From Exiguobacterium sp. Helios (GTDB taxonomy: Bacteria > Bacillota > Bacilli > Exiguobacteriales > Exiguobacteriaceae), in contig NZ_CP053557.1 of the NCBI RefSeq assembly GCF_014524545.1, positions 459,501-523,500 on the forward strand: DNA of 64,000 nt, in the 5' to 3' direction. The notes below the pieces were generated by a model. The model searched no databases and was not told where the DNA came from. It saw only the letters and a list, made by a program, of their open reading frames with translations. A program made the translations under genes and the position numbers. Within the stretch, counting starts at the first letter, position 1. The number at the start of each line of letters is the position of its first letter. Of this stretch, positions 56,159-64,000 are shown piece by piece.

Positions 56159-57594
56159 TGGTCGAGTCCGCCAATCGATACATACTTCGTCTCAAGGTAG
56201 GCTTCAAGACCTTCCGATCCGCCTTCGCGACCGACACCGGATTGTTTCATACCGCCGAACGGGGCCTGAGCGGCTGAAGGCACACCGTCATTCCATCCGA
56301 CGATGCCGTAGTCGAGATGCTCGATGGCTTTAAAAGCGCGGGCATAATTGTTCGTAAAGACGTAAGAGGCAAGACCAAACGGCGTTTGGTTGGCATAATG
56401 GACAGCTTCTTCATCCGAACTGACGCGCTGGACAGGTGCGACCGGACCAAAGGTTTCTTCATTCATGATCAGCATCTGCGGAGTGACATCCGCAAGAACG
56501 GTTGCCTCATAATAGTAGACTTCGTTTTCGTCATCCGTTTGTCCTGATCCGCCGGTGACAACGCGGGCACCCGCCGATGTCGCATCATCAACATGTTTTT
56601 TGACCTTATCGAAGCCGGCCTTATTGATCATCGGACCGATCTTTGTTTCTTCTTCCAGTCCGTTGCCGGTTTTGAGTTTAGCGGTTTCCTGACCGAGCTT
56701 TTCAACGAACGCATCATAGATTGAATCCGATACGTAGATACGGTTTCCGCAGACACAGGTCTGTCCGCCGTTGCGGAACTTCGATTTGATCGTTTCCCGG
56801 ACGGCAAGATCGAGGTCGCAATCGTCAAAGACAAGAATCGGGGCGTGTCCGCCAAGTTCGAGTGACATGGCTTTGATGGTCTCTGCGCCTTGCGCCATCA
56901 ACGTCCGACCGACTTCCGTCGACCCCGTGAACGTGATCTTAGCAACATGTGGATGAGTGGCGAGGGATTCGCCTAAGTCTTTTCCGCTTCCGGTCACCGC
57001 ATTGACGACGCCGTCCGGAATGCCGACTTCCTGACAAAGTTCAAGCAGCCGGAGTGCAGTCAATGGAGTAGCCGTTGGTGGTTTCAGGACAAATGTACAG
57101 CCTGCGACGAGCGCTGGTGCCAATTTCCGGGTAATCATGGCAGCCGGGAAGTTCCATGGGGTAATCGCAGCGACGACCCCGACCGGTTGTTTGATGACGT
57201 GGAGACGTTTAGTCGCATCATGCGACGGGATGATCCGGCCATAAGCCCGTTTTCCTTCTTCCGCAAACCACTTGACGAAGTTTGCCGCGTACTCGACTTC
57301 ACCTTCCGACTCCGCGAGCGGTTTGCCCATCTCGAGTGTCATCAAGCGGGCCAATTCATCTTTTTTCTCAAGCATTTTCGCATACAATTTTTCAAGAAGC
57401 GCCGCGCGTTCATAAACCGTCCGTTTCGACCATTCCGGAAAAGCCTTGTGAGCTGCTTCAACCGCTTCATTAACATCGGATTTCGTTCCGTTTGGCACAC
57501 TGCCGACGATTTCACCTGTCGCCGGATTTTTCACATCCGTCCGTTCACGTCCCTGATCGAGCCACTGCCCATTGATTAAAAACTGCCCCTTCAT
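56155..57594 (-). CDS. gabD: NAD(P)-dependent succinate-semialdehyde dehydrogenase-type ALDH
   Basis: 479 residues, ALDH superfamily class GabD. Motifs: PWNFPAAMITRKLAPALVAG, catalytic Glu in LELGGHAPILVFDDC, catalytic Cys in NGGQTCVCGNRIYVSD, and NEETFGPVAPV. GabD normally has CVCANR; Gly here is a small change. The KRTVYERAALLEKLYAKM and APFGGMKQSGVGREGG elements fit. First gene of a three-gene operon with the ThDP enzyme and YtxJ. The substrate is assigned by family similarity only. Confidence 0.85.
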   Translation of the reverse strand: MKGQFLINGQWLDQGRERTDVKNPATGEIVGSVPNGTKSDVNEAVEAAHKAFPEWSKRTVYERAALLEKLYAKMLEKKDELARLMTLEMGKPLAESEGEVEYAANFVKWFAEEGKRAYGRIIPSHDATKRLHVIKQPVGVVAAITPWNFPAAMITRKLAPALVAGCTFVLKPPTATPLTALRLLELCQEVGIPDGVVNAVTGSGKDLGESLATHPHVAKITFTGSTEVGRTLMAQGAETIKAMSLELGGHAPILVFDDCDLDLAVRETIKSKFRNGGQTCVCGNRIYVSDSIYDAFVEKLGQETAKLKTGNGLEEETKIGPMINKAGFDKVKKHVDDATSAGARVVTGGSGQTDDENEVYYYEATVLADVTPQMLIMNEETFGPVAPVQRVSSDEEAVHYANQTPFGLASYVFTNNYARAFKAIEHLDYGIVGWNDGVPSAAQAPFGGMKQSGVGREGGSEGLEAYLETKYVSIGGLDQ

Positions 57595-57807
57595 TTACAA
57601 AATCCCCCTTTTTTATTCGCATTGTTAAAGATATACCCGAAGATTGAAAAAAAGATTCGCTTTTCCGAAAAAGGTTGTGCAAATGGCTAGAAATTGACCG
57701 ATAAACAGTGTAGGATAATTCAGTAAATGTAATGTATTTTTTCAATAACAATTCGTAAAGAATCAAATTTCATACATGTGTGAAGTGATGGAGAATGTCC
57801 CGAATCA

Positions 57808-57835
57808 TTGACATTCCAACTGGGTTTGATAAGAT
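57808..57835 (+). promoter_or_regulatory. SigA-type promoter of alpha-glucosidase
   Basis: TTGACA, 16-base spacer, TAAGAT. Confidence 0.6.
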
Positions 57836-57848
57836 AAATATAGGGTAT
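57824..57848 (+). promoter_or_regulatory. SigB-like promoter of alpha-glucosidase
   Basis: GTTTGA, 13-base spacer, GGGTAT; overlaps the SigA-type promoter. Confidence 0.5.
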
Positions 57849-57850
57849 TT

Positions 57851-57866
57851 GCGCAATCGGTTGCGC
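57851..57866 (+). promoter_or_regulatory. LacI/GalR-family operator
   Basis: 16-bp pseudo-palindrome GCGCAATCGGTTGCGC with a central CG, 14 of 16 positions symmetric, located just downstream of the promoters; a roadblock position. The regulator is not in the window, MalR-like being the obvious guess. Confidence 0.65.
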
Positions 57867-57960
57867 TTAATTAGAATGAACCGATGATTACTATAAAATA
57901 TCAAGAATTAGTATAAAAAAACGGACAACAAAGACTGAAATACGAGAGGATTTATCCATA

Positions 57961-59661
57961 ATGACACAAATGATACCGCGCCCTGAAACGGCACAAAAAA
58001 CACTTACACGAGCTTGGTGGAAAGAAGCCGTTGCTTACCAAATCTATCCACGCAGCTTTTATGATGCAAACAATGATGGAATCGGCGATATCCCGGGTAT
58101 CATCGCAAAATTGGATTATCTGAAAGATCTCGGAGTCGATGTACTATGGATTTGCCCCATGTTCAAATCACCGAATGATGACAACGGATATGACATCAGT
58201 GATTATGAAGACATCATGGACGAATTCGGAACGATGGCCGATTTTGATTTATTAATGGAAGAAGCACATAAACGTGACATTAAAGTATTACTCGATTTAG
58301 TCGTCAACCACACGTCGGATGAACACCCGTGGTTCCTCGAATCCCGTTCGTCAAAAGATAATGACAAACGCGACTGGTACATCTGGAAGGATGCCGTCAA
58401 CGGCGGTGAACCGAATAACTGGGAAAGTATCTTCGGCGGTTCCGCTTGGGAATACGATGAAAAGACCGAGCAGTATTTCCTGCACGTCTTCTCACGTCGT
58501 CAACCTGACTTGAACTGGCGGAATAAAGACATGCGCCAAGCGGTCTACACGATGATCAACTGGTGGCTCGACAAAGGGGTCGATGGTTTCCGGATTGATG
58601 CCATCAGCCACATTAATAAAGATCAGTCGTACGCAGATCTTCCGAATCCACTCGGCATGCCGCACGTGCCATCGTTTGAGATGCACATGAATGTCGAAGG
58701 AATTCACGAATATCTCGAAGAATTGAAAAACGAGACGTTCTCAAAATACGACATCATGACAGTCGGTGAAGCAAACGGTGTAACGCCGGAAGAAGCAGAT
58801 CTTTGGGTCGGAGAAGAAAACGGCAAGATGAACATGGTCTTCCAGTTTGAACACATGGACCTGTGGCGGGCAGATGCCGAAAAAGGCGTCGACGTTGTTA
58901 AACTGAAACAAGTTTTGACGAAATGGCAAAAAGGACTTGAAGAAACAGGCTGGAATGCACTGTATCTTGAAAACCACGATAAGGTCCGCTCCGTCTCCCT
59001 TTGGGGTGATGAAGGACAATACTGGAAACAAAGCGCGAAGTCACTTGCGATGATGTATTTCTTCATGCAAGGAACACCGTTCATCTATCAAGGACAAGAA
59101 ATCGGGATGACGAACGTCCAGTTCCCGGATATCTCCGACTACGATGATGTCGCGACGAAAAACATGTACAACATGCAACTGGCATCAGGGAAAACACACG
59201 AAGAGATCATGGAAGTCATCTGGAACTCGTCGCGTGATAACTCCCGGACACCAATGCAGTGGACAAATGAACAAAACGGCGGTTTCTCAGAACAATCCCC
59301 ATGGTTCGGTGTCAATCCGAACTTTGCCGACATCAACGTGGCGGCGCAGCAAGCCGATGAGGATTCGATCCTGAACTTCTATAAACGGATGATTCAAATC
59401 CGGAAGATGGAAGAGACGTTGATTTACGGAGAATACGATCTCATTCTTCCGGAAGATACAAAAGTCTATGGTTACACGCGGACGCTCGGAAACGAACAGT
59501 TCCTGATTGTGACGAACCTGAAAGACGAAGTGGCGGAAGTCGACACCGACATCATCCTCCATTCGGATAACATCATGCTTGCGAACTATGAGACAACGTA
59601 TCATGAAGGAACCGAACTCACGCTTCAACCTTTCGAAGCACGCCTGTACCGCGTACGTTAA
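57961..59661 (+). CDS. GH13 alpha-glucosidase (oligo-1,6-glucosidase/maltase type)
   Basis: 566 residues. Cytoplasmic, no signal peptide. GH13 conserved regions: DLVVNHTS (region I), GFRIDAISH with the catalytic Asp (II), VGEANG with the Glu (III), ENHDKVR with the Asp (IV). The substrate-discriminating segment after region II is ISHINKD, close to oligo-1,6-glucosidase MalL rather than trehalose-6-phosphate hydrolase. Hydrolyses maltose, isomaltose or sucrose type sugars after uptake. The ATG follows AGAGGA. Operator and dual promoters upstream. Confidence 0.92.
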   Translation: MTQMIPRPETAQKTLTRAWWKEAVAYQIYPRSFYDANNDGIGDIPGIIAKLDYLKDLGVDVLWICPMFKSPNDDNGYDISDYEDIMDEFGTMADFDLLMEEAHKRDIKVLLDLVVNHTSDEHPWFLESRSSKDNDKRDWYIWKDAVNGGEPNNWESIFGGSAWEYDEKTEQYFLHVFSRRQPDLNWRNKDMRQAVYTMINWWLDKGVDGFRIDAISHINKDQSYADLPNPLGMPHVPSFEMHMNVEGIHEYLEELKNETFSKYDIMTVGEANGVTPEEADLWVGEENGKMNMVFQFEHMDLWRADAEKGVDVVKLKQVLTKWQKGLEETGWNALYLENHDKVRSVSLWGDEGQYWKQSAKSLAMMYFFMQGTPFIYQGQEIGMTNVQFPDISDYDDVATKNMYNMQLASGKTHEEIMEVIWNSSRDNSRTPMQWTNEQNGGFSEQSPWFGVNPNFADINVAAQQADEDSILNFYKRMIQIRKMEETLIYGEYDLILPEDTKVYGYTRTLGNEQFLIVTNLKDEVAEVDTDIILHSDNIMLANYETTYHEGTELTLQPFEARLYRVR

Positions 59662-59664
59662 AAC

Positions 59665-59698
59665 AAGGCTGGATTTGGCAGATGCCAAATCCAGCCTT
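59665..59698 (+). terminator. Hairpin after alpha-glucosidase gene
   Basis: Perfect 16-bp stem AAGGCTGGATTTGGCA with its complement around a 2-base gap; short T-run (TTTGC), so termination may be partial. Confidence 0.65.
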
Positions 59699-59774
59699 TG
59701 CTGTCGTGAAAAAAGAAATCAAGAAGATGCAGGACAGAAGAAAATCGTGTACGCTAGACGATGAGGTGATAGAA

Positions 59775-60197
59775 GTGAAACCAGTACGTTACCCGGTCCG
59801 CCTGCGCCAAGTGACATCGATTCAGGATGACGCGGTGCGGGAGTCCGTTGAACTAGAAGCAGAGGGAACCTTGTTTGAAACAAAAGACGGGTTTGCTCTG
59901 AAGTTCATGCAAGAAGATGAACAACCGATCGATACGACCATCAAGTGGTCGCACGATCAGGTCGCCTTGAACCGGAAAGGTCCGGTCTCGATGCATCATG
60001 TCTTCATTTTAGGTCAGAAGACAAAAAGTGGTTATGAGAGCCAGTTTGGCCAAATGGTGATGGAGACGGAAACAGCTACCATCGAAATGACAGAACAACG
60101 GATGCAATTCCAGTACGAGCTGATGATGAACCATCAGCCGGTCGGCCTGTATACGATTGAATTAACTTGGGAACGGAGTGAAACACATGGCATTTGA
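59775..60197 (+). CDS. ywiB: DUF1934/YwiB-family protein
   Basis: 140-residue beta-barrel-like protein of the calycin-related DUF1934 family. Segments: RQVTSIQDDAVRESVELEAE, WSHDQVALNRKGPVSMHHVF, RGFQTESGF-type ETETATIEMTEQRMQFQYEL and LYTIELTWE. Start at GTG 59775, GAGGTG six bases upstream. In B. subtilis ywiB lies by argS and upstream of rpoE; here an unknown acidic protein follows. Confidence 0.82.
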   Translation: MKPVRYPVRLRQVTSIQDDAVRESVELEAEGTLFETKDGFALKFMQEDEQPIDTTIKWSHDQVALNRKGPVSMHHVFILGQKTKSGYESQFGQMVMETETATIEMTEQRMQFQYELMMNHQPVGLYTIELTWERSETHGI

Positions 60198-60606
60198 ACA
60201 AACAGTAAAAGAGATGGAACAGATGCTCGAAGAAGATTGGTTCGAGTGGTTAGAGAATGACGAACCGAAGTACAACGAGTGGCGCGATCAGCTCGAGGCG
60301 CTCGCAGAACAGGTCATGACGGAATACAATTCGAAGGTCGATTCCGATGCGATTGATTCGTTATTATTGATCAACGAAGATTTACCGGTCTTGTACGGAG
60401 AAGATACGGTCATGCTCTACACGGCGTTGCTTCATGCACGCAAGGAAGATGATTCGGTCTACGAACGGTACCTGACGATTTTAGGGGCGTTTTCAGAAGA
60501 AAACCATCCGGCCCTCCGCGAAGTCGAACAGGCTGTCGCGAAAAAAGATTACAAAACGGCGTATGCACGTGCCGTTAAATTACCGCAATCGCTTGGATTA
60601 GAATAA
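60187..60606 (+). CDS. Acidic hypothetical protein coupled to ywiB
   Basis: 139 residues, very acidic: EMEQMLEEDWFEWLENDEP and LEALAEQVMTEYNSK, with helical repeats near the C-terminus (ALREVEQAVAKKDYKTAYA). No recognised domain. The gene overlaps ywiB by 11 bases and has GGAGTG eight bases before ATG 60187, so it is translationally coupled. Functional association with YwiB is inferred only. Confidence 0.7.
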   Translation: MAFEQTVKEMEQMLEEDWFEWLENDEPKYNEWRDQLEALAEQVMTEYNSKVDSDAIDSLLLINEDLPVLYGEDTVMLYTALLHARKEDDSVYERYLTILGAFSEENHPALREVEQAVAKKDYKTAYARAVKLPQSLGLE

Positions 60607-60615
60607 GTACGTGCC

Positions 60616-60660
60616 AAAGCAGTTCCATTCAAAGGATATTTGAACGGGCTGCTTTTTTTT
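60616..60660 (+). terminator. Terminator after the acidic protein gene
   Basis: AAAGCAG (60616) with CTGCTTT (60649), inner TTC/GAA, then eight T. Confidence 0.75.
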
Positions 60661-60686
60661 ATGTTCATGACACAGGGGGAATCAGC

Positions 60687-61127
60687 ATGAGAACGTTATA
60701 CCGGATTGTCGCTGCGATTGTCAGGCAGGAGCAGCAGTTGCTGTTGGTCAAAAATCAGGAGGATGGAGCGGAAGCGGTTTGGAGTCTGCCGGGCGGTGTG
60801 ATTGAAGACGGTGAAACTTTAAAAGAAGCATTGCAACGGGAGATGAAAGAAGAGGCCGGGCTGTCCGTCGAAACGTTCGAACTGGCTTACGTCACAGAAA
60901 ACTTCATCGAACAGTTTGACGCCCATAGTCTTGTCACGTATTTTGAATGTTCGGTGACAGGAGAGCTGTCACTGAACGATCCTGACCGAGAAGTCGTTGC
61001 CTGTCAGTGGGTACCGATCGAACAGCTTGGGGACTATCTCCTGAATCGTGATGTGCTTGAACCGTTGCAGGATTATTTGAATGAGACATCCAAATCTTAT
61101 TATCTGTACGAAAATATGGTCTGGTAA
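60687..61127 (+). CDS. NUDIX hydrolase
   Basis: 146 residues. Nudix box GGVIEDGETLKEALQREMKEE extends to AGL at about residues 38-60 with all consensus acidic and Arg/Glu residues (GX5EX7REUXEEXGU), active as Mg-dependent pyrophosphatase. Substrate unknown: could be ADP-ribose, NADH or a modified nucleotide. GGGGGAATCAGC precedes the ATG. Confidence 0.93.
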   Translation: MRTLYRIVAAIVRQEQQLLLVKNQEDGAEAVWSLPGGVIEDGETLKEALQREMKEEAGLSVETFELAYVTENFIEQFDAHSLVTYFECSVTGELSLNDPDREVVACQWVPIEQLGDYLLNRDVLEPLQDYLNETSKSYYLYENMVW

Positions 61128-61206
61128 TTTCACAGAATAAAGTCTAAAGCTTTTAAAAAGCGGACAAGGGATAAAGAGAAATTGTTTTAGAGATGGAGGA
61201 AAACAT

Positions 61207-62250
61207 ATGAAAGTTGTCCAAGTCAACGGATACGGCGGTGTCGAGCAACTCGAAGTCATCGAACGTCCAGTCCCGACACCGCGCGCTGGGGAAGTCCTGG
61301 TCGAAGTGAAAGCATGCGGCATCAACAACACAGAAATTTGGATGCGAGAAGGCGCCTACGGAACGGATGACAAATCGGGTTGGAAACCGGAGGGCGTTCA
61401 GTTTCCCCGTGTCCCTGGTTCCGATATCAGCGGCCGGATCATTGAAGTCGGGAGCGGTGTTGATCCCTCCCGGGTTGGTCAAGATGTCGTCCTGTTTCCG
61501 TTTACTTCAAGTGGCGCCGATGGAACGGAACATATCAGTGAAGATATGGCGTTCATCGGATCGGAATATGACGGGGGATACGCCGAGTATGTCGTCTGGC
61601 CGGCAACGCTCTGTTACGACATGCCGCTTGACGATTACGTCAAAAGTGCTGTTTTTTCCGTCAGTGGCTTGACGGCATGGCATATGAACGAACAACTCCA
61701 GTTACAGCCGGGACAAACCGTCCTCGTAACCGGAGCGAGCGGCGGTGTCGGCTCGTTGAACGTTCAAATCGCCTCGCGGGTGTTTGGAGCAACTGTGATT
61801 GCCGTCGTCGGCGACATGAAGATCGAACAGGAATTGAAGCGTCTTGGGGCGAAATACGTCGTGTCTTACCGTTCCGATCAATTGACAGAAGACATCCTAG
61901 CTGTTAACAGCGGACCAGTTGACGCCGTACTCGATGTCGTCGGGGATGCGTTATTCAAAACGGTTATGACTGTTATAAAAAATGGTGGTAAATTCTGTAT
62001 TTCCGGTTCTGCCGGCGGACAACAGACGGACCTCGATTTTCGAATGCTGTACCTGAAGCACTTAACATTTTACGGCTCAGTGCTTGGAACGCGTGACGAG
62101 TTCGGACGGATGCTTGAAGCGATTGCTGACGGTAAACTCGAACCGGTCATTGATCGGACGTTTCCGCTTGAGAAAGCGGCGGCAGCCCAGTCGTATTTTA
62201 AAGAGACAGGCAAACTCGGGAAAATCGTGTTGATACTGAAGGCGGATTGA
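61207..62250 (+). CDS. MDR-family zinc-binding-type alcohol dehydrogenase / quinone oxidoreductase
   Basis: 347 residues. N-terminal GroES-like domain (ACGINNTEIWMREG, VPGSDISGRIIEVGSGV) and Rossmann domain with VLVTGASGGVGSLNVQIA and VVGDMKIEQELKRLGAKY. The catalytic zinc ligands are not complete (Cys38 kept; His-Glu pair partly altered), pointing to a zeta-crystallin/quinone-oxidoreductase-like enzyme that uses NADPH. Substrate unknown. GGAGGAAAACAT before the ATG. Confidence 0.9.
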   Translation: MKVVQVNGYGGVEQLEVIERPVPTPRAGEVLVEVKACGINNTEIWMREGAYGTDDKSGWKPEGVQFPRVPGSDISGRIIEVGSGVDPSRVGQDVVLFPFTSSGADGTEHISEDMAFIGSEYDGGYAEYVVWPATLCYDMPLDDYVKSAVFSVSGLTAWHMNEQLQLQPGQTVLVTGASGGVGSLNVQIASRVFGATVIAVVGDMKIEQELKRLGAKYVVSYRSDQLTEDILAVNSGPVDAVLDVVGDALFKTVMTVIKNGGKFCISGSAGGQQTDLDFRMLYLKHLTFYGSVLGTRDEFGRMLEAIADGKLEPVIDRTFPLEKAAAAQSYFKETGKLGKIVLILKAD

Positions 62251-62305
62251 AGCCTATAGTTTTCTTTCTGGAGGAGTCTTGGGAAGCGAATAAATTCTCG
62301 ATAAT

Positions 62306-62346
62306 TCAAAGAGGACACCGGAATTGAAATCCGGTGTCCTCTTTGA
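62306..62346. terminator. Bidirectional terminator
   Basis: TCAAAGAGGACACCGGA pairs with TCCGGTGTCCTCTTTGA around a 7-base loop; T-runs weak. Confidence 0.7.
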
Positions 62347-62405
62347 ATATGAAGAGTGACGCATCCGTCATCCTTATTTTTTAGAGATAGTTACAGGAAA
62401 GAGTA

Positions 62406-62756
62406 TTACACTGCTGATTGTGAAGTCGGAGTTTCAGATAACAACTTTGCATGAATTCCACGTTGTTTTAATGCTTGTTGGAATGAATGGTCAATCGGAC
62501 GATAGCCTTTTTCGATTAAATCATTGATGTAAATTTTATTGTATAAGAAAGAAAAGACGATATTGACAATCCATCCCCCGAAACCGGCAGTCAAAAGTGT
62601 AGTGACGATACCGACAATCAATTGAATCAATCCCCATTTAATATCGCCTCGGAAAAATGCTGGAAAGAATCCAAAAAAGAATGTTGTCCATGAGAATCCT
62701 GCTTTTACTTCTTTAATTAAGCCGCTTGAATGTTGTAAAATTCCGTTCAAAGCCAA
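62406..62756 (-). CDS. Small membrane protein, DUF2628/HrgC-like
   Basis: 116 residues, two or three hydrophobic segments: [40 protein letters not shown], and [18 protein letters not shown] after a short amphipathic turn. The order of an FxWTxFFFGFFxxxxRGD stretch, a helix pair and a KGYxP segment is common in small DUF2628-like membrane proteins. Function unknown. AGGAGG precedes the ATG. Confidence 0.7.
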   Translation of the reverse strand: MALNGILQHSSGLIKEVKAGFSWTTFFFGFFPAFFRGDIKWGLIQLIVGIVTTLLTAGFGGWIVNIVFSFLYNKIYINDLIEKGYRPIDHSFQQALKQRGIHAKLLSETPTSQSAV

Positions 62757-62876
62757 TTACCTCCTACAAAATATACATATATTAGAACTTTTTAATTTTA
62801 ACCTACTTATTTTTCAATTTAAACGGTTTTTTTGTAAGGTATAGTCAATGATTAAGATAGAAGAAAAAACAGTAAA

Positions 62877-62902
62877 ATAATGAATGAATAGTCATTCATT
62901 AT
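62877..62902 (+). promoter_or_regulatory. FadR-type operator
   Basis: Perfect inverted repeat, 11-base arms ATAATGAATGA (62877-62887) and TCATTCATTAT (62892-62902), centre ATAG; contains the Bacillus FadR box TGAATGANNANTCATTCA. Overlaps the -35 region of the fadF promoter. Confidence 0.85.
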
Positions 62903-62903
62903 A

Positions 62904-62912
62904 TGCTATACT
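62904..62912 (+). promoter_or_regulatory. Extended -10 promoter of fadF
   Basis: TGC followed by TATACT (62907-62912); the -35 at 17-base spacing lies inside the FadR operator. Confidence 0.6.
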
Positions 62913-62952
62913 CATATCAAATAATGGCTTTAGGGGGAAAGGGGCTTGTTTT

Positions 62953-64000
62953 ATGGGGACATTTTTACTGATTAACTGGATCGCCTTCCTGCTTGTCGCA
63001 GGGTACGCGGGCTATTTATTCGTGACGCTCGTCAAGAGTCGGTACGAGGCGATTCGCCGGGGGAAAAAAGCGGAATGGACGCTGACGAACAAAGAACGTC
63101 TGAACGCTGTTCTCGTCAATGTCTTTGGGCAAAAGAAACTGCTGAAGGACAAGAAAAGCGGGACGATTCATGTCATGATGTTTTACGGATTTTTACTCGT
63201 TCAATTTGGAGCGATTGATTTCATCTGGAAGGGGCTCGCAGTCGGACAACGCTTCCCGCACATCCCGCTCGGTCCACTGTATCCGATTTTTACATTTTTC
63301 CAGGAAATCGTTATGCTCGTCATTCTGGTGGCGGTCGTTTGGGGATTCTACCGCCGCTATGTTGAAAAATTGGTCCGTCTGAAACGGAACTTCATGGCCG
63401 GTCTTGCCTTGATTTTCATCGGCGGTCTGATGGTCGCTGTTCTGTTCGGAAACGGATTTTTCTTAGTTTATGAAAATCATTCCACGTTCGGTGAACCGGT
63501 CGCGTCGGCGATTGCCTTCCTATTCAGCTGGGTGCCGCAACAAGTCGCCTTTGGATTGTTTGTCTTCTTCTGGTGGGCGCACTTGCTGTTCTTACTCAGC
63601 TTCATGGTCTATATCCCGCAAGGCAAACACGCCCACCTGATTGCCGGAACAGCCAATGTCTGGCTTGGCCGGACATCAAAAGTCGGACGGATCACGCCCA
63701 TCGATCTGTCAGTCATGGAAGAAGCAGAAGATGACGAGGCGGAGTTCAGTTTCGGGGTTAACCGGATCGAAGATTTTAATCAAAAACAACTCGTCGATTT
63801 ATATGCCTGTGTCGAATGCGGCCGCTGTACGAATATGTGCCCGGCCAGCGGAACAGGAAAAATGCTGTCACCGATGGACCTGATCGTTAAACTTCGTGAT
63901 CACCTCAACATGAAAACGGCAGCGATCACGCAAAAGTCACCGTGGGCACCGGCTTTCGCCTTTGGAGGATCACAAGGCAATCAAATTGCGTCACTTGCCG
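62953..64000 (+). CDS. fadF: FadF-like iron-sulfur heterodisulfide-reductase-related oxidoreductase (3' end cut by window edge)
   Basis: First 349 codons of a long membrane iron-sulfur oxidoreductase; the family in Bacillus (FadF/YwjF) is about 700 residues. Five N-terminal membrane helices (TWIAFLLVAGYAGYLFVTLV region) form a cytochrome b-like anchor, followed by a ferredoxin-type cluster motif CVECGRCTNMCP at about residue 287. Takes electrons from acyl-CoA dehydrogenase/ETF in fatty-acid beta-oxidation. Start ATG 62953 has AGGGGGAAAGGGG upstream. Controlled by FadR, which releases on long-chain acyl-CoA. Confidence 0.9.
   Translation, partial: MGTFLLINWIAFLLVAGYAGYLFVTLVKSRYEAIRRGKKAEWTLTNKERLNAVLVNVFGQKKLLKDKKSGTIHVMMFYGFLLVQFGAIDFIWKGLAVGQRFPHIPLGPLYPIFTFFQEIVMLVILVAVVWGFYRRYVEKLVRLKRNFMAGLALIFIGGLMVAVLFGNGFFLVYENHSTFGEPVASAIAFLFSWVPQQVAFGLFVFFWWAHLLFLLSFMVYIPQGKHAHLIAGTANVWLGRTSKVGRITPIDLSVMEEAEDDEAEFSFGVNRIEDFNQKQLVDLYACVECGRCTNMCPASGTGKMLSPMDLIVKLRDHLNMKTAAITQKSPWAPAFAFGGSQGNQIASLA

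Larger units (their letters stand above)
57595..57960. other. Divergent intergenic region SSADH operon-alpha-glucosidase
   Basis: 366 bases. Contains the promoters and operator of the alpha-glucosidase (57808-57866). On the SSADH side, a strong AAGGGGGA ribosome site but no clear cre or SigL-type (-24/-12) promoter was seen. Confidence 0.5.

Overview
The window is an ordinary chromosomal stretch of a low-GC Gram-positive bacterium of the order Bacillales, most likely Exiguobacterium. Evidence: strong AGGAGG-type ribosome sites, frequent GTG/TTG starts, many rho-independent terminators, and gene families typical of Bacillales (HemQ, YuaF-FloT, YtxJ, CsoR/CopA/CopZ, LipL, YwhD, YwiB, FadF, glcU-gdh). 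Many genes are homologues of the Bacillus subtilis ywd-ywj interval (ywdI, a DUF423/ywdK-like gene, hemQ/ywfI, pta, lipL/ywfL, ywfO, ywhB, ywhD, speE, speB, ywiB, fadF/ywjF), kept in the same relative order with other genes inserted between. I see no rRNA, tRNA, insertion sequence, prophage or CRISPR array.

Layout. 1-9.9 kb: truncated glpD behind an IolW-like oxidoreductase; YwdI; an SDR; a lipoprotein nuclease; a CDF metal transporter; the glcU-gdh pair; a UbiB/ABC1 kinase; a TRIC-DUF423 pair. 10-20.4 kb: a 49-codon gene with its own SigB-like promoter and terminator; divergent hemQ and pta; the guanine-riboswitch xpt-pbuX operon; an amino-acid permease with a cre site; rhodanese; a chemoreceptor with a SigD-like promoter; the DUF2157/GDYXXLXY membrane pair. 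20.4-34.6 kb: lytS-lytT-cstA (probable pyruvate sensing and uptake) with cre sites; folE2; two TerC paralogues; a tandem-HD YfbR-like protein; a Bcr/CflA pump; a SigW-type yuaF-floT operon; degV and lipL.

34.7-49.4 kb: ywfO translationally coupled to an APH-like kinase; nupC; ywnB-like; 4-OT; an unrecognised 175-residue protein; ywhD; a phosphodiesterase; a BCCT osmolyte transporter with a SigB-like promoter; nitroreductase; speE and speB (polyamine synthesis); a cell-wall DUF4397 protein overlapping its probable class F sortase; HemAT. 49.5-64 kb: csoR-copA-copZ with a CsoR-type operator; a DHA2 drug pump; an operon of succinate-semialdehyde dehydrogenase, a TPP decarboxylase/synthase and bacilliredoxin YtxJ; a GH13 alpha-glucosidase with a LacI-type operator; ywiB and a coupled acidic protein; NUDIX; a zinc-less MDR; a small membrane protein; and the start of fadF behind a perfect FadR palindrome.

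Themes: central carbon overflow and uptake (pta, cstA/LytST, glcU-gdh, glpD, alpha-glucosidase, SSADH plus TPP enzyme), nucleotide handling (xpt, pbuX, nupC, YwfO, tandem-HD YfbR), stress and envelope (SigB-, SigW- and CsoR-type sites) and taxis. The most thought-provoking units are the SSADH-TPP enzyme-YtxJ operon, which may be a 2-oxoglutarate bypass, the asymmetric tandem-HD protein, the DUF4397-sortase pair, and the autonomous 49-codon gene. All regulatory assignments come from reading motifs by eye and are untested.
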